Source: Immundisolibacter sp049322795 (GTDB lineage Bacteria > Pseudomonadota > Gammaproteobacteria > Immundisolibacterales > Immundisolibacteraceae). Taken from it: a stretch of DNA of 64,000 bases. The DNA is taken from the NCBI GenBank assembly GCA_049322795.1, contig JBMOQH010000014.1:62001-126000 (forward strand). The letters are read 5' to 3'. Below the pieces are notes generated by a model. That model was not told where the DNA came from. It saw only the letters and a list, made by a program, of their open reading frames with translations, and did no database searches. Below are positions 47,086-55,259 of this stretch, piece by piece (positions within the stretch are counted from its first letter, which is position 1; each line of letters opens with the position of its first letter). Made by a program: the position numbers and the translations under genes.

Positions 47086-47655
47086 TTATTCCTTGACGCG
47101 CGAAATGTACTCGCCGGTGCGGGTGTCGACGCGCAGCAGGTCGTCGATTTCGACGAACAGCGGTACCTTGACCGTCGCGCCCGACTCCAGCGTCGCCAGC
47201 TTGGTGGCGCCGCTGCTGGTGTCGCCGCGCACGGCGGGCTCGGTGTAGGTCACCTTCATCACCACGTGATTCGGCGGCGCCACGGCGATCGGCTCGCCGT
47301 TCCACAGCGTGATGGTGCACAGGTCCTGTTCCTTGAGCCATTGCGCCTTGTCGCCGATCACGTTGGCGCCGGCGTGCACCTGCTCGAAGCTCGACGGGTT
47401 CATGAAGCACCACGACTCGCCGTCGTTGTACAGGTACTGCATTTCGGTATCGAGCACGTCGGCGGCCTCGATCGACTCGCCGGACTTGAAGGTGCGCTCC
47501 CACACGCGGCCGGTCTTGAGGTTGCGCAGGCGCACGCGGTTGAAGGCCTGGCCCTTGCCGGGCTTCACGAACTCGTTTTCGATGATGTCGCAAGGGTCCC
47601 CGTCGAGCATCACCTTGAGCCCGGCGCGAAATTCGTTGGTGCTGTAAGACGCCAT
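47086..47655 (-). CDS. efp: Elongation factor P
   Basis: A 189-residue three-domain beta-barrel protein that relieves ribosome stalling at polyproline. The modified residue is Lys34 in the loop KPGKGQAF, consistent with the EpmA/EpmB type. The OB domains follow (FKSGESIEAADVLDTEMQYLYNDGESWCFM and PPNHVVMKVTYTEPAVRGDTSSGATKLATLESG). The ATG at 47655 is the family start. Confidence 0.98.
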   Translation of the reverse strand: MASYSTNEFRAGLKVMLDGDPCDIIENEFVKPGKGQAFNRVRLRNLKTGRVWERTFKSGESIEAADVLDTEMQYLYNDGESWCFMNPSSFEQVHAGANVIGDKAQWLKEQDLCTITLWNGEPIAVAPPNHVVMKVTYTEPAVRGDTSSGATKLATLESGATVKVPLFVEIDDLLRVDTRTGEYISRVKE

Positions 47656-47693
47656 AATTTCCTCGTTATCGAAACGTCTGCGAGAGAGGGTCC

Positions 47694-48701
47694 ATGCACA
47701 ATCCGGCCGCGCCACGGCGCGCCCCCGCGCCCTGGCAACGGCTGCTGGCGGATGCCATCGACGACCCGGCCGTGCTGCTGCGCGCGCTGCGTTTGCCGAA
47801 CAGCCTGCTGCCAGCCGCCCGGCGCGCCGCGGCGCTGTTTCCGCTGCGTGTGCCGGCGCCGTATGTGCAGCGCATCCGGCCGGGCGATGCCGCCGATCCG
47901 CTGCTGCGCCAGGTGCTGCCGCTGGACCTTGAATGCGAAACCCGGCCCGGCTACAGCGCCGATCCGCTCGCCGAATCGACCGCCCAGCCGGTACCGGGGC
48001 TGCTCAAAAAATACCACGGCCGGGCGCTGCTGATCGCCACCGGCGCCTGCGCCGTGCATTGCCGCTACTGTTTTCGCCGGCATTTTCCCTACGCGGACGC
48101 GCACGCCGGCGGCTCGCGTCTGGAACCGGCGCTGGCCGCCATCGCGGCGGACACCAGCATCGGCGAGGTGATCCTGAGCGGTGGCGACCCGCTCACGCTC
48201 GGCGATGCACGCCTGGCGGACCTCGCCACGCGCCTGGCCGGCATACCGCACGTGTCCACGCTGCGCATCCACAGCCGCTTGCCGGTGGTGCTGCCGCAGC
48301 GTGTGGACGGCGAACTGCTCGCCTGGCTGGGGCGTGTGCCGCTGCGCAAGGTGCTGGTTCTGCACAGCAACCACGCGGCCGAGATCGACCGCGAGGTGGA
48401 GGACGCGCTGCACGCGCTCGGGCAGGCCGGCGTCACACTGCTGAACCAGTCCGTGCTGCTGCGCGGCGTGAACGACGACGCCGAGACGCTCGCCGTCCTC
48501 AGCGAGCGCCTGCACGAAGCGGGCGTGCTGCCCTACTACCTGCACCTGCTGGACCACGTTCAGGGCGCGGCGCACTTCGACGTGCCCGAGGCCGCAGGCG
48601 TCGCCTTGATCGGTGAGCTGCGTCGGCGGCTGCCGGGTTACCTGGTGCCGCGACTGGTGCGAGAGATTCCGGGTGAGGACAGCAAAACCGTCATTGCCTG
48701 A
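47694..48701 (+). CDS. epmB: EF-P beta-lysylation protein (lysine 2,3-aminomutase-like)
   Basis: A 335-residue radical-SAM, PLP-dependent enzyme that makes (R)-beta-lysine for EF-P. The cluster motif CAVHCRYCFRRHFPY (CxxxCxxC) and the GGDPL segment ILSGGDPLTLGDARLADL are present. The C-terminal zinc-binding tail of clostridial aminomutases is absent, as expected for EpmB. It is divergent from efp with 38 bases between the starts, so one region carries both promoters. Confidence 0.96.
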   Translation: MHNPAAPRRAPAPWQRLLADAIDDPAVLLRALRLPNSLLPAARRAAALFPLRVPAPYVQRIRPGDAADPLLRQVLPLDLECETRPGYSADPLAESTAQPVPGLLKKYHGRALLIATGACAVHCRYCFRRHFPYADAHAGGSRLEPALAAIAADTSIGEVILSGGDPLTLGDARLADLATRLAGIPHVSTLRIHSRLPVVLPQRVDGELLAWLGRVPLRKVLVLHSNHAAEIDREVEDALHALGQAGVTLLNQSVLLRGVNDDAETLAVLSERLHEAGVLPYYLHLLDHVQGAAHFDVPEAAGVALIGELRRRLPGYLVPRLVREIPGEDSKTVIA

Positions 48702-48728
48702 GCCAAGACCAGCCGACAGCGCGGCAGT

Positions 48729-49169
48729 TCAAGCCGGCAGAAATCCCGCCAGCGTGCGGGCCTGCGCAAGCACCGGCAGCAGCCCCGCGGTCAGGGGCAG
48801 CTCCATCAGGTCTTGTGGCGAAAGCCACCGCGCCTGTGCCGCATCGTCCCCCGCTACCGGCTGCTCACTGAATCCCGCCGGCGTGGCGACGAAGTCGAGG
48901 ATGACGTAGTGATGCGCATCGTCCATGCGCTCGATGCAGGTCACCAGCGGACCGACGTCCACAACGACACCCGTCTCCTCCAGCACCTCACGGCGGCAGG
49001 CGTCGACCACCGTCTCGCCCCATTCCACCTTGCCACCGGGCACTGACCACAAGCCCTTGCCAGGTGGCCGACCGCGCTCGATCAACAACACCCGTCCGGC
49101 TGCGTCGAACACGAACACGCCGACGGCCACCAGAGGTCGGCGCGTGACGTCGCCCTGCATTGCCGGCAA
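48729..49169 (-). CDS. Nudix hydrolase
   Basis: A 146-residue protein with the Nudix box GGKVEWGETVVDACRREVLEETGV fitting Gx5Ex7REUxEExGU, preceded by the beta strand VAVGVFVFDAAGRVLLIERGRPPGKGLWSVP. The family hydrolyses nucleoside diphosphates linked to other groups; the substrate is not predictable. The start may be the ATG at 49169 or the one at 49160. It is convergent with epmB. Confidence 0.92.
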   Translation of the reverse strand: MPAMQGDVTRRPLVAVGVFVFDAAGRVLLIERGRPPGKGLWSVPGGKVEWGETVVDACRREVLEETGVVVDVGPLVTCIERMDDAHHYVILDFVATPAGFSEQPVAGDDAAQARWLSPQDLMELPLTAGLLPVLAQARTLAGFLPA

Positions 49170-49181
49170 CGCCCGCGCCGC

Positions 49182-49571
49182 TTACAACGTCGGTGCGTGC
49201 CGGCCCTGCTCGGCGGCGGTCTGGCAGTCGATGCAGCGCTCCACGGCCGCATCGGCCTCCAGTCGGCCGCTGCCGATCTGCGCGCCGCAGACGCGACACA
49301 GGCCGTAGCGGCCGCTGTCGATGGCGCCGAGAGCGGTTTCGATCGAACGCACCCGGTGCACGTGGCGCTCGAGCGCGGCGATTTCGAGATCGCTCAGCAA
49401 ATCCGCGACCGCCTCGTCGCCGCGGTCGTGCACCCGACCGGCCAACTCCGTGTAGCGGCCGTCGCTGCTCCGGGCGAGCTCAGCCGCGACTTCCCGGCGC
49501 AAGTGTCCGTGCTCGGTGCGCAGGCGTTGCCTGAGGTGTTCAACTTCCTGGGCGGACAAACCATTCATCAT
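49182..49571 (-). CDS. TraR/DksA family zinc-finger protein
   Basis: A 129-residue protein. A helical N-terminal hairpin (about 5-90, with ERHVHRVRSIETALGAIDSGRYG) is followed by a four-cysteine zinc finger CRVCG ... CIDCQ. It is smaller than DksA (about 151 residues) and lacks the usual DxxDxA tip motif, so it is probably a DksA-like protein of unknown RNA-polymerase effect. It lies 12 bases upstream of the Nudix gene on the same strand. Confidence 0.88.
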   Translation of the reverse strand: MMNGLSAQEVEHLRQRLRTEHGHLRREVAAELARSSDGRYTELAGRVHDRGDEAVADLLSDLEIAALERHVHRVRSIETALGAIDSGRYGLCRVCGAQIGSGRLEADAAVERCIDCQTAAEQGRHAPTL

Positions 49572-49734
49572 GAGCCGGCTTCCTTGATCGACCTGCAGGG
49601 GTGAGGGAAGCGCCTATCGGTGCGGCGCTCCCGGTCCGGGGCAAGACGCCCCGTCGTGAATCTCTGGCATGCGCCGCGATACGGCGGGCTGCAAAACCCC
49701 AGGCGATGGGATCTGTCAGCGCGTCATAAGAGCA

Positions 49735-50262
49735 TCAACGCTCGAGCAGCCGCGGCATCAACTCCACCAGGTTGCAGGGCCGGGTGCGGTAGTCGAGCTG
49801 CGGCGCGATCAGCTTATCCCAAGCGGTGCGGCAGGCGCCCGACGAGCCCGGCAGACAGAACACGTAGGTGCCATTCGCCACGCCGGCCACGGCCCGCGAC
49901 TGGATGGTCGAGGCGCCGATTTCATCGAACGACAGGGCGCGGAATACCTCGCCGAAGCCATCGATTGCCTTGTCGAACAGTGGCGCCACCGCCTCGGGCG
50001 TGCCGTCGCGGCCGGTCAGGCCCGTGCCGCCGGTGCTGAGCACCACCTGCACCGCCGGATCGGCAATCCACGCCGACACCTGGGCCCGGATGCGATACAC
50101 GTCGTCCGGCAGAATGGCGCGGCCGGCCAGGCGATGGCCGGCCTCCGTCACGCGCTCGATCAGCACCGCGCCGGAGCTGTCCTGCTCCAAGCCCCGGCTG
50201 TCGCTCACGGTCAGTACCGCAATACTGACCGGAACGAACGACCGAGCCGCGCCCTCACTCAT
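49735..50262 (-). CDS. moaB: Molybdenum cofactor biosynthesis protein B
   Basis: A 175-residue protein of the MoaB/Mog fold. It begins VPVSIAVLTVSDSR and has the MPT-binding loop LSTGGTGLTGRDGTPEAV, FDEIGASTIQSRAVAG and LPGSSGACRTAWDKLIAPQLDYR. MoaB-type proteins adenylylate molybdopterin or act in its scaffold. The ATG at 50262 has GGGGG upstream. No other mo genes are in the window; it is the last gene behind the DUF1329 cluster and may be co-transcribed with it. Confidence 0.93.
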   Translation of the reverse strand: MSEGAARSFVPVSIAVLTVSDSRGLEQDSSGAVLIERVTEAGHRLAGRAILPDDVYRIRAQVSAWIADPAVQVVLSTGGTGLTGRDGTPEAVAPLFDKAIDGFGEVFRALSFDEIGASTIQSRAVAGVANGTYVFCLPGSSGACRTAWDKLIAPQLDYRTRPCNLVELMPRLLER

Positions 50263-50276
50263 GCTGCCCCCGAAGA

Positions 50277-51704
50277 TCAACGCGTCCCGAACTTGCGCAT
50301 GCCCTGCGGGGTGAAGATCTCCGGGTCGATGGTCGAGTCCTTGAGCAGGCCGACCTTGGGCTGACCCGCGCCGAGGTTGCCGTACCAGCCGAAGAACGTG
50401 GTGTAGCGGCCGTTGACCAGGTCGACCAACTGATCGCCCCAAATCAGGTGCGAGCGGCTGTCGTACAGATTGAGCACGTAGCCCTCGCCCATGCGCCAAA
50501 GGCGATCGCGCGCGTCGTAGGCCTGGTGCCCCATGCCGTGCCAGGTGTCCTCATCGATGTGGGCCACGATGCGCTTGTAAAGGTGACGCTGGCCGGGCTT
50601 CAGGGTGGCTTCGATCTCCCACACCCGATGCAGCTCGTAGCGAATCAGGTCCTGGTTGACATGCTTCTTGCCGAACAAATCGTTCGGACCCTTGGTCGGA
50701 TCGGCCAGGGCGTAGGAGTTGTAGGGCACGAACAGCTCTTTTTTGCCGTTGAGCTTGAGCTCGTGGCGCGACTCCTTGCCGGCGAACCACCACTGCCAGC
50801 GCGAGGACACCGTGCGCTGACCGTCCGAGCCGAACGACGGGCTGTCCTGGAAGCCGATTTCCGGCGCCTTGCGAACTCGCCGCTGACCCGGCACGTACAG
50901 ATACGACTGGAAGTCGAATTCCTGGGCGAAATTGCAGCCACCGCCGATCAGGCCGGACTGCCGTGGCGGCTGCCTGACCTGAAACGCATCGCACAGCAGG
51001 GGTCCACCGCTGCGATGAAACCACTCGCTGGCCGGCCGTTCGGCAGCCGGCACCCACCACATCCACGATTGCCACTGCTCCATGATCACGTCGACCCGAT
51101 TACCGAGCGAGTCGGCCAACGGAGCGTTCATCATGCCCGTGATGGACTGCCCCTGGTACGCGAGGTAATGGTTCCAGCCCACCTCGAAGGCGTTCTTGGG
51201 GATCGGGAACGGATAGCCGCCGCCGTCCACGTGGTTTTGCAGGCACACGGCGCCGCTCTCCCACCCCGGGCACAGCTCGGCGTTCAGGGCCTGACGGGCG
51301 GTCGCCTCATAGACCCAACCCGGGAAGGACGCGCTGCGCCGGGTCGGGTACACATGCATCCGGAAGCTGTCCGGATACTGCTTGAACATGGCCACCTGGC
51401 CGGGCGTGAGCTTGTCCTGATACTGCGCATGGTTCTGCGCCGTGATGGTGAACAGCGGCTTGTCGTCCGGGAACGGGTCCACCCACTGCCCGCCGGGCGT
51501 GAAGTTGGCCGGCGGCTGCTGGATGCCGCCGGTCCACTCGGGGATGCTGCCGTCGGCGTTGCCGGCCCGCTCGGCGCCGACCGGCGTCAGCGGCGTGCCG
51601 GTCAGCCCCAGCTGAGCCGCTTCTTCCGGCGTGATCTTGGCCCAGGCCGCCGCGCTGACTGCCAGCGTCATGCCCACCGCAATCGCCCGCATTTGTCTGT
51701 GCAT
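50277..51704 (-). CDS. DUF1329 family periplasmic protein (copy 1)
   Basis: A 475-residue exported protein (signal peptide about 1-23, ending AAAWA). DUF1329 proteins have a LolA/LolB-like fold able to hold a lipid. Shared blocks are GTPLTPVGAERAGNADGSIPEW, the VYPTRRSAS region, YVPGQRRVRKAPEIGF and QDSPSFGSDGQRTVSS, and the C-terminus is GMRKFGTR. This end and the SFGSDGQ block match copy 2, not copies 3 and 4. The ATG at 51704 follows GAGGGG. It is the gene behind RND permease 1. Confidence 0.9.
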   Translation of the reverse strand: MHRQMRAIAVGMTLAVSAAAWAKITPEEAAQLGLTGTPLTPVGAERAGNADGSIPEWTGGIQQPPANFTPGGQWVDPFPDDKPLFTITAQNHAQYQDKLTPGQVAMFKQYPDSFRMHVYPTRRSASFPGWVYEATARQALNAELCPGWESGAVCLQNHVDGGGYPFPIPKNAFEVGWNHYLAYQGQSITGMMNAPLADSLGNRVDVIMEQWQSWMWWVPAAERPASEWFHRSGGPLLCDAFQVRQPPRQSGLIGGGCNFAQEFDFQSYLYVPGQRRVRKAPEIGFQDSPSFGSDGQRTVSSRWQWWFAGKESRHELKLNGKKELFVPYNSYALADPTKGPNDLFGKKHVNQDLIRYELHRVWEIEATLKPGQRHLYKRIVAHIDEDTWHGMGHQAYDARDRLWRMGEGYVLNLYDSRSHLIWGDQLVDLVNGRYTTFFGWYGNLGAGQPKVGLLKDSTIDPEIFTPQGMRKFGTR

Positions 51705-51745
51705 CGTCTTCCCCTCTTTCGTGTGCAAGTCCGATCAATCCCGCG

Positions 51746-54115
51746 TCAGCCGCCCGCCTGCGCCGCGCCCGCCGGAGTGCGGCCCAGCAGGAAACGGGCG
51801 ATGGCCGGCATCAGCAGCACCGCGCCCAGCATGTTGACGAAGAACATATAGGCCAGCAGCACGCCCATGTCGGACTGGAACTTCAAGTCCGAGAAATACC
51901 ACAGGGCAACGCCAAGGCTCATGGTTACGGCCGTGAACACCACCGCGGTCCCGACCTCGCGGTAGGAATTGCGAAACGCAGTCTCGATGTCTGCACCGCT
52001 TCGCAGATGCACGAAGGCGCGCGCGAACAGATAAATCCCGTAGTCCACCCCGACGCCCACGCCAAGCGCCAGCACCGGCAGTGTGGAGACCTTGAGGCCG
52101 ATGTTCAGGAACACCATCACGGCGTTGGCGAAGATCGACACCGCCAGCAGGGGCAGCATCACGATGAGCGCGGCCCGCCAGGAGAAGAACGTGAAGAACA
52201 CGCACAGCACGATGGCCACGAACAGAATCACGTCCATCGTGAACACCGAACCCTTCACCGCCTCATTGGTGGCGGCCCAGATGCCGGCATTGCCCATCGC
52301 CATGCGGAAGGTCACGTCCGGGTTGGCGTTGGCAGCCTGGTACTCCTTCACGGCTTCGACGATGCGCTGCAGCGTGCCAGCCTGGTGGTCCGCCGGGTAG
52401 ATGGTTACCGGCATCACGCTGCAGTCGTTGTTGAACAGCCGCTGCGACATCTCAACCCGGTAAATGTTGGCGGCGATCATCTGCTCGTTGCGCGGCAGGC
52501 CCAGGAACTTCGGATTCGCTTCGTAATTGCCGACGTTGCGCTCGCGCACCACCTGCGACAGCGCCTTCACCGAACGCACGCCCGGCACGTTGCGCACGTG
52601 CCACACGAAATCGTCGATGGTTTCCATCACGCCGTAGTTCACGCAGGCATTGTCCTTGCTGGACTCGGCGATGACCACGAACTCGTCCAGACCCACCGTG
52701 AACTTGCTGACGATGTCGTTGATGTCGCGGTTGTAGCGCGAATCCGGCCAGAACTCGGGGGCACCGGCCTCCGAGTCGCCGATGACCAAGTCGTCCGACC
52801 GGGACGCGCCGAACGCCACCAGTCCCAGACTCAGGAGCACGATGATGGTCGCCGGCAGCGGCCGGCTCGCGCGCGCCAGAAGGTTCCACAACGGATGGTC
52901 GGCGCCTTCCGCCGCGCGCCGGGCACGCTCCCGCTCACGCTCGTTCAGCGTCAGATACGACAGAATCGCCGGCAGCATGAACTTGTTCGTCAACAGCATG
53001 ACACCGACGCCGATGCTGGCCGTGATGCCCAGCTCGCGGATGATGTCGATGTCGATGATCATGATCACGGCAAAGCCGACGGCATCGGACACCAGCGCGG
53101 TGGCGCCGGGAATGAACAGCTTGTTGAAGGCGTCCCTGGCGGCCGCCGGCCCATCCATGCCGGACAGCACCCCCAGGCGCCAGGCATTGGTCATCTGCAC
53201 CGCATGGCTGACACCGATGGCCAACACCAGAAACGGCACCAGGATGGACAGCGGGTCCACGCCGTAACCGAGCAGCTTGACCAGACCCAGCTGCCAGGCA
53301 ACGGCCGCCAGCGACACCACGACGGCCGCCACCGCAAGCTTCCACGACCCGGCGAAGAACACCAGCAGCACGAAGGTGACCGCCAGCGTGATGGCGAAGA
53401 ACACGATGACGCCCCGCGCGCCCTCGATCATGTCGCCGATGAAGGTGGCGAAGCCGATGATGCCGATATCGACACCCTGCGCCTCGTACTTGGCGCGCAG
53501 CGCCTCCAGACGCTGGGCTACCTGCTGGTAGTCGAGCTTGGCGCCGGTTACCGGGTCACGCTCGATCAGCTCGGCAATCACCAGGGCGCCGGAAAAATCC
53601 TTGGCCACCGTGCGCCCGATTTCGTCCGAGCGATACAGGTTCTGCCGGACCTGCTCGAGACCCTCATCGGTCGCCTCGAAATCCGCCGGCACGATGCGCG
53701 AGCCGGTAAAGCCCTCCTCGGTGACCGCCACGTAGTTCACGTTCGGCGTGAACAGCGAGGTCACGGTACGGGCATCCACGCCGTCCATGACCAGGATGTC
53801 CTGCGTCACCTGTTCGAGAACCCCGAAGAAATCGGGATTGAACATATTGCCGCTGCGGCTCTGCACGAACACGGTGATGGTGTTCGAGCCACCGAACTCG
53901 GGTTTGTACTCGGTGTAGGTCTTCATGTACGGATGCGACACCGGCACCGACTTGTCGAAGCCGGGGTCGAGGCGCTGGTTGAACGCCTCGTAACCCAGGA
54001 AGGCGGTGAGCAGCGCCGTCAGGGCGAGCACCCACACCCGGCGGCCGATCAAAAAATTCGAGATCGCCGCTGAAAAGCGCTCTAAGCCGGCGCCGTAGCC
54101 AATGTCCGCAGCCAT
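51746..54115 (-). CDS. MMPL-type RND permease (copy 1)
   Basis: A 789-residue inner-membrane transporter of the RND superfamily, of the smaller HpnN/MMPL kind with no adaptor protein. TM1 is at about 25-45; a periplasmic loop with SRSGNMFNPDFFGVLEQV follows, then a bundle with LVPFLVLAIGVSHAVQM, FIPGATALVSDAVGFAVIMIIDIDII and TNKFMLPAIL; a second loop and five more helices complete it (GVGVGVDYGIYLFARAF). HpnN-type pumps move hopanoids or other lipids to the outer membrane; that role here is inferred. It lies 45 bases behind the YCF48 gene and 41 before DUF1329 copy 1. Confidence 0.9.
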   Translation of the reverse strand: MAADIGYGAGLERFSAAISNFLIGRRVWVLALTALLTAFLGYEAFNQRLDPGFDKSVPVSHPYMKTYTEYKPEFGGSNTITVFVQSRSGNMFNPDFFGVLEQVTQDILVMDGVDARTVTSLFTPNVNYVAVTEEGFTGSRIVPADFEATDEGLEQVRQNLYRSDEIGRTVAKDFSGALVIAELIERDPVTGAKLDYQQVAQRLEALRAKYEAQGVDIGIIGFATFIGDMIEGARGVIVFFAITLAVTFVLLVFFAGSWKLAVAAVVVSLAAVAWQLGLVKLLGYGVDPLSILVPFLVLAIGVSHAVQMTNAWRLGVLSGMDGPAAARDAFNKLFIPGATALVSDAVGFAVIMIIDIDIIRELGITASIGVGVMLLTNKFMLPAILSYLTLNERERERARRAAEGADHPLWNLLARASRPLPATIIVLLSLGLVAFGASRSDDLVIGDSEAGAPEFWPDSRYNRDINDIVSKFTVGLDEFVVIAESSKDNACVNYGVMETIDDFVWHVRNVPGVRSVKALSQVVRERNVGNYEANPKFLGLPRNEQMIAANIYRVEMSQRLFNNDCSVMPVTIYPADHQAGTLQRIVEAVKEYQAANANPDVTFRMAMGNAGIWAATNEAVKGSVFTMDVILFVAIVLCVFFTFFSWRAALIVMLPLLAVSIFANAVMVFLNIGLKVSTLPVLALGVGVGVDYGIYLFARAFVHLRSGADIETAFRNSYREVGTAVVFTAVTMSLGVALWYFSDLKFQSDMGVLLAYMFFVNMLGAVLLMPAIARFLLGRTPAGAAQAGG

Positions 54116-54160
54116 GTGTCAGTCGATCCTGATAGCGCTTGAAGCCGCCTGACGCGGCGG

Positions 54161-55120
54161 TCAGTTGAAAAGTTCGGTCAGCGGCTTGCGCTGCACGCCA
54201 CCGGCCTCGGTGGCGAGGTACACCGAGTCGCCCACGGGCAGCACCGCGGTGATGCCGGCGCGCTCCTGCAGCTGATGGGCGGACACCTGCAAGGTGCCGG
54301 GCGCCAGGCGCAGCAGCGTGCCGCCGCCACCCGCCAACACAAGGGCGCCGTCCTTCAATGCCGCACCGGTCAGCAGAAATTGCTGCGTGCCGGTGTCGAT
54401 GCGCTGCCAGCTGGAGCCCGAATCTGCGGAAACGAAGGCATGCCCGTTCATGCCGTAGACCAGCAGCCGGCCATCGGGCAGCGGCTGCGCGCCGAAAAAC
54501 GAACCGTCGTAGGGCGATTCGATCGGCTGAAACGGGCCCGCCGCGTCCGCGGCGCGGTAGATGACACCTTTTTCAGCCACGGCCAATGTGCTGCCATCCG
54601 CCGTCCAGGCGATGTCGAAGATATGGTTCTGGTACCAGTCCTCCACCGCCAGCGTCGTGCGTTGCCAGCTGGCACCCGCGTCCTGGGTGCTCCACACCTG
54701 ACCGTTGCTGCCGACCACGTAGCCGCGGCTGGCGTCGCGAAAGCGCGCATTCAGCAGCGCCACCTGCGAGTCGGGCTCGAAATTGAGCAGCGACCAGTTC
54801 ACTCCGCCGTCGGTCGTTTTCAACACCACGGCGTCGTGCCCGACCGCAAAACCGGTCTGCGCATCGACGAAGGTCACGGCGGTCAGCGTGGCCCTTACCG
54901 GCACCTCCGACTGCACCCAGCTGGCGCCGCCATCATCGGAGCGGATGACCACGCCACGCTCCCCGACAGCGATCAACCGTTCCCCGGCATTCGCCAAACC
55001 GAGAAACACCACGCGCGTGGCGAGCGGCAGCTTCAGCGCTGCCTGCGGCACCACGTCCGCCCGCGCTGATGGCACGAGACACAAAAGAGCCAGACAGACA
55101 CTGGCGAATCGACCCAACAT
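54161..55120 (-). CDS. YCF48-like beta-propeller protein (copy 1)
   Basis: A 319-residue exported protein (signal peptide MLGRFASVCLALLCLVPSARA). Repeated Asp-box-like turns SDDGGASW, TTDGGVNW, TQDAGASW and SADSGSSW mark a seven-bladed propeller similar to YCF48/HCF136 and BNR repeats. In chloroplasts HCF136 is an assembly factor; bacterial copies beside RND pumps are uncharacterised. The ATG at 55120 is preferred because AGAGGA precedes it by 5 bases; an ATG at 55132 is in frame. It precedes RND permease 1. Confidence 0.85.
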   Translation of the reverse strand: MLGRFASVCLALLCLVPSARADVVPQAALKLPLATRVVFLGLANAGERLIAVGERGVVIRSDDGGASWVQSEVPVRATLTAVTFVDAQTGFAVGHDAVVLKTTDGGVNWSLLNFEPDSQVALLNARFRDASRGYVVGSNGQVWSTQDAGASWQRTTLAVEDWYQNHIFDIAWTADGSTLAVAEKGVIYRAADAAGPFQPIESPYDGSFFGAQPLPDGRLLVYGMNGHAFVSADSGSSWQRIDTGTQQFLLTGAALKDGALVLAGGGGTLLRLAPGTLQVSAHQLQERAGITAVLPVGDSVYLATEAGGVQRKPLTELFN

Positions 55121-55181
55121 TTTTCCTCTCATCTTCCAGCAAACGGCGGGGTGGCTGGTGCAAGCCCCCGGTCAGAACAAA

Positions 55182-55213
55182 ACACCCCATGGATCCCGGG
55201 ATCCACGGGGTGT
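55182..55213 (-). terminator. Intrinsic terminator between DUF1329 copy 2 and YCF48 copy 1
   Basis: A 32-base near-perfect palindrome, ACACCCC-GTGGATCC meeting GGATCC-ATGGGGTGT, with one mismatch. On the minus strand TTTTGTT follows. It would end or attenuate the DUF1302-DUF1329 transcript before the YCF48-RND-DUF1329 genes. Confidence 0.75.
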
Positions 55214-55259
55214 CTGGTCGGTTCGAGAACGTCCGTGCGCCCCAGCCCAGCAGGCCGGA

